From positions 1-6,359 of the forward strand of contig JADFHU010000341.1 of NCBI GenBank assembly GCA_022567055.1: a DNA stretch of 6,359 nucleotides, written 5' to 3'. Within the stretch, counting starts at the first letter, position 1; each line of letters opens with the position of its first letter. This DNA is from Planctomycetota bacterium. Its GTDB lineage: Bacteria > Planctomycetota > Phycisphaerae > Sedimentisphaerales > Anaerobacaceae. Shown one piece after another: positions 4,928 to 6,359 of the stretch. Under the pieces are notes generated by a model. The model was not told the origin of the DNA and ran no database searches. It saw only the letters and a program-made list of their open reading frames with translations. The position numbers and the translations under genes are program-made.

Positions 4928-6165
4928 TAATTCTTTAGGTGATAATCCGCAAAATCCAGAAATCGCTCCCAATCATACATCAGAAGGGAGTGACCGCCCT
5001 GCCGGATGTGGTACCCGACATCACTTTCGATGATCGCCTCGCCTACGGGGGGCGACGACTCCGAGGTCAATCCCTTCTTGCCGAGCAGGCGATACACCTC
5101 GCTGGCATGGTAGGCCGAAAGGTACTCGCCCCGTCCGTCCGCCCAGGTGTCCTGGACACCGCTGTGCACATAGACCGGACGCGGGGCGATGCAGGCAAGC
5201 AACATATGTTGATCGACGGGCAGATCGTCTTCCTGATTCACGAACTTCCACGCATTGCGACACAGCCAATAGGGAAAACGCGTGACCATCTTCTCCAGCG
5301 TCTCACCCGAGCGTCGTCGCCACAGAGCAGCCCCGGCGCAACCTGACTGCGCCGAGATGGCCAGGGCAAAGCGCTCGTCCTGGGCCGCGGTCCAGAGGGC
5401 CGCTTTGCCCATCTTCGAGTGGCCCATGATAGCAACCCGCGTATGATCGACATCGCTGTCGGTCTCCAGATAATCCATGGCCCGCATAGCACCCCACGCG
5501 ATGGCCGAAAGCACACCCCATTCGCTCGCCTTGGGAAAGCTCTGTCCCTTCCGGTAGAACAGCGGATGAATGCCCTTGAGAAATTCCACCTCATTGTGCC
5601 CTACCAGGTCCTGCTGATACACCGCGACAAAGGCGTAACCACGATCAAAGAATTCGCCCAACGGCCATCCATTTCGCAGTCGGCCCGGCCGCTGGGGATG
5701 TGTCTCGAAATCGTGCGAGTGGGTGTCGTTGAAGCTGTGCTTCATGAAAGCAGGCACAGGCTTGGTCCCTCGATTGGGAACGAACACGAGTATCAGCATT
5801 TCCGCCTTGCCCCTGTTGTTACTAAAGCGAATCTGAACGTCTTTGCGTGTGGCCTTGCCTTCCATGAATTGGGGATCAGTCTTCCTGACTTCAAACTCCA
5901 CCTTAACCGGGCTCTCAGGGTCCGGGACAGCCCCGTAGACAAGGTTGCTGAACAGCGACAGAATCTGGGGGCGGCGAACGCTCCTCCATGCCTCGGCCGT
6001 GGTGACCCGCTGGCCTTCGGCACTTACCAGCAGCGGTGGTAGGTCATAATGTGGGACCTTACTCTCATCGTAGATAACGTTGCTATCGTCCTCCTTCGGC
6101 TCACGACCGAACGCCAGCCCAGCGCCCAGCAACCAAACGATTAGATAGAGAATCGGCTTCTTCAT
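4927..6165 (-). CDS. Secreted CE15-like glucuronoyl esterase (alpha/beta hydrolase)
   Basis: The 412-residue protein carries a signal peptide (MKKPILYLIVWLLGAGLAFG, residues 1-20) and should act in the periplasm or outside the cell. CE15 enzymes cleave the ester between glucuronic acid side chains of xylan and lignin alcohols; that substrate is inferred. Family-like stretches are RVAIMGHSKMGKAALW (243-258), SGCAGAALWRR (274-284), TRFPYWL (295-301), LPVDQHMLLACIAPRPVYV (315-333), DTWADGRGEYLSAYHAS (339-355) and GYHIRQGGHS (384-393). Ser250 is the nucleophile and His392 the catalytic histidine. By spacing from characterised bacterial enzymes Asp339 is the likely acid, while the fungal Glu position is held by Gln273. 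The residue after the nucleophile is Lys, where well-studied CE15 enzymes have Arg. The start at 6165 is chosen over an in-frame ATG at 6192 because of a perfect AAGGAG site and the signal peptide. Automatic pipelines might call it acetylxylan esterase. Related repeats flank it on both sides. Confidence 0.88.
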   Translation of the reverse strand: MKKPILYLIVWLLGAGLAFGREPKEDDSNVIYDESKVPHYDLPPLLVSAEGQRVTTAEAWRSVRRPQILSLFSNLVYGAVPDPESPVKVEFEVRKTDPQFMEGKATRKDVQIRFSNNRGKAEMLILVFVPNRGTKPVPAFMKHSFNDTHSHDFETHPQRPGRLRNGWPLGEFFDRGYAFVAVYQQDLVGHNEVEFLKGIHPLFYRKGQSFPKASEWGVLSAIAWGAMRAMDYLETDSDVDHTRVAIMGHSKMGKAALWTAAQDERFALAISAQSGCAGAALWRRRSGETLEKMVTRFPYWLCRNAWKFVNQEDDLPVDQHMLLACIAPRPVYVHSGVQDTWADGRGEYLSAYHASEVYRLLGKKGLTSESSPPVGEAIIESDVGYHIRQGGHSLLMYDWERFLDFADYHLKN

Positions 6166-6171
6166 CAGTGA

Positions 6172-6177
6172 CTCCTT
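6172..6177 (-). promoter_or_regulatory. Ribosome binding site deciding the esterase start
   Basis: AAGGAG on the minus strand lies six bases ahead of the ATG at 6163-6165. It lies inside the longer reading frame that begins at 6192, so it selects the shorter form whose first residues are a clean signal peptide. Confidence 0.8.
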
Positions 6178-6189
6178 AGAGCCCCTACG

Positions 6190-6324
6190 CAAAATGACTC
6201 TGCATTCAAAAGGCTTTTTCTACGTCTGGACGACGTCAGGCTCCATCGACCGTCCTCGGACGGCCTGCTTCGCCTTCCTTGCCAGTCGCAGAAACGCTCG
6301 TTTTCGGTGCTACGATTCATTTTG
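6190..6324 (-). repeat. Diverged hairpin repeat upstream of the esterase (third family member)
   Basis: The ends are CAAAATGACTC (6190-6200) and GATTCATTTTG (6314-6324), inverted complements with one mismatch. A second inverted pair is nested inside: GCTTTTTCTACGTCTGG (6213-6229) against CCAGTCGCAGAAACGC (6282-6297). At the centre is a perfect 6-base stem, CCGTCC-TC-GGACGG (6250-6263). On the minus strand the segment CTGGCAAGGAAGGCGAAGCAGGC differs slightly from copy A's CTGGCAAAGACCGGCGAAGCAGGC (a couple of substitutions and one indel), sharing an exact 12-base GGCGAAGCAGGC. It therefore looks like a distant relative of copies A and B in the same orientation as B. It fills most of the 194-base region upstream of the esterase; what lies beyond 6325 to the window end is too short to assign. 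Confidence 0.6.
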
Positions 6325-6359
6325 ATAGGCGCTCTTAAGCAAATGATTGTGCGCGAGTC

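Noticed and set aside
4682..4972. Reading frames on both strands through repeat copy B (for example HPAASTIEQTSPAS on + and SRRCLFYRRC on minus)
   Set aside because: Similar peptides recur in copy A only because the DNA repeats; the frames have no start signals and run into the esterase coding sequence.
5419..6042. 207-codon frame on the + strand opposite the esterase
   Set aside because: It is antisense to a well-supported enzyme gene, has no recognisable domain, and is typical of shadow frames in GC-rich DNA.
6166..6321. 51-codon minus strand frame through the upstream hairpin repeat, whose TGA overlaps the esterase ATG as TGATG
   Set aside because: The overlap hints at coupling, but there is no ribosome binding site at its ATG, and the sequence is nested inverted repeat with a biased Arg/Ser composition.

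Overview
The window most likely comes from a bacterium of the Planctomycetota, probably near the Phycisphaerae, or at least from the PVC superphylum. The strongest marker is a 55-residue protein at 2231-2398 that matches, from memory, the small basic 'signature' protein of Planctomycetes, Verrucomicrobia and Chlamydiae. Two outer-membrane-type lipoproteins and an exported CE15-type glucuronoyl esterase fit a Gram-negative-like, polysaccharide-degrading planctomycete. No rRNA, tRNA, CRISPR array, transposase or phage gene was seen.

Layout from left to right. (1) 1-1077: a good sigma-70-like promoter and a Wza-type polysaccharide export lipoprotein; the longer reading frame starting at 100 is probably wrong and translation should start at 292. 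(2) 1077-1292: repeat copy A, an imperfect-hairpin element with terminal inverted repeats, lying directly on the stop codon of the export gene. (3) 1495-2398: a two-gene + strand unit, a single-pass membrane protein with a SPOR-like C-terminal domain whose 3' end overlaps the PVC small basic protein by 11 bases. (4) 2402-2488: inverted and tandem heptamers between two convergent units, which look like a bidirectional terminator and also encode the last residues of the aminotransferase. (5) 2458-4544, minus strand: an OmpA/Pal-type peptidoglycan-binding lipoprotein followed by AvtA, the valine-pyruvate aminotransferase. (6) 4745-4927: repeat copy B, the same family as copy A but inverted. (7) 4927-6165, minus strand: the secreted CE15-like esterase. 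(8) 6190-6324: a third, diverged hairpin element just upstream of the esterase.

The genes do not form one pathway. Cell-envelope functions dominate (polysaccharide export, SPOR-like membrane protein, OmpA lipoprotein), with one amino-acid enzyme and one plant-cell-wall esterase. The least expected signal is the repeat family: copies A and B both sit immediately 3' of a gene, in that gene's sense direction, and in both cases the first base of the element is the last base of the gene's TAG stop codon. A related element lies 5' of the esterase, so that gene is bracketed by repeats. This looks like a non-autonomous, MITE-like element with a preference for gene 3' ends, or a mobile 3'-end/terminator module.
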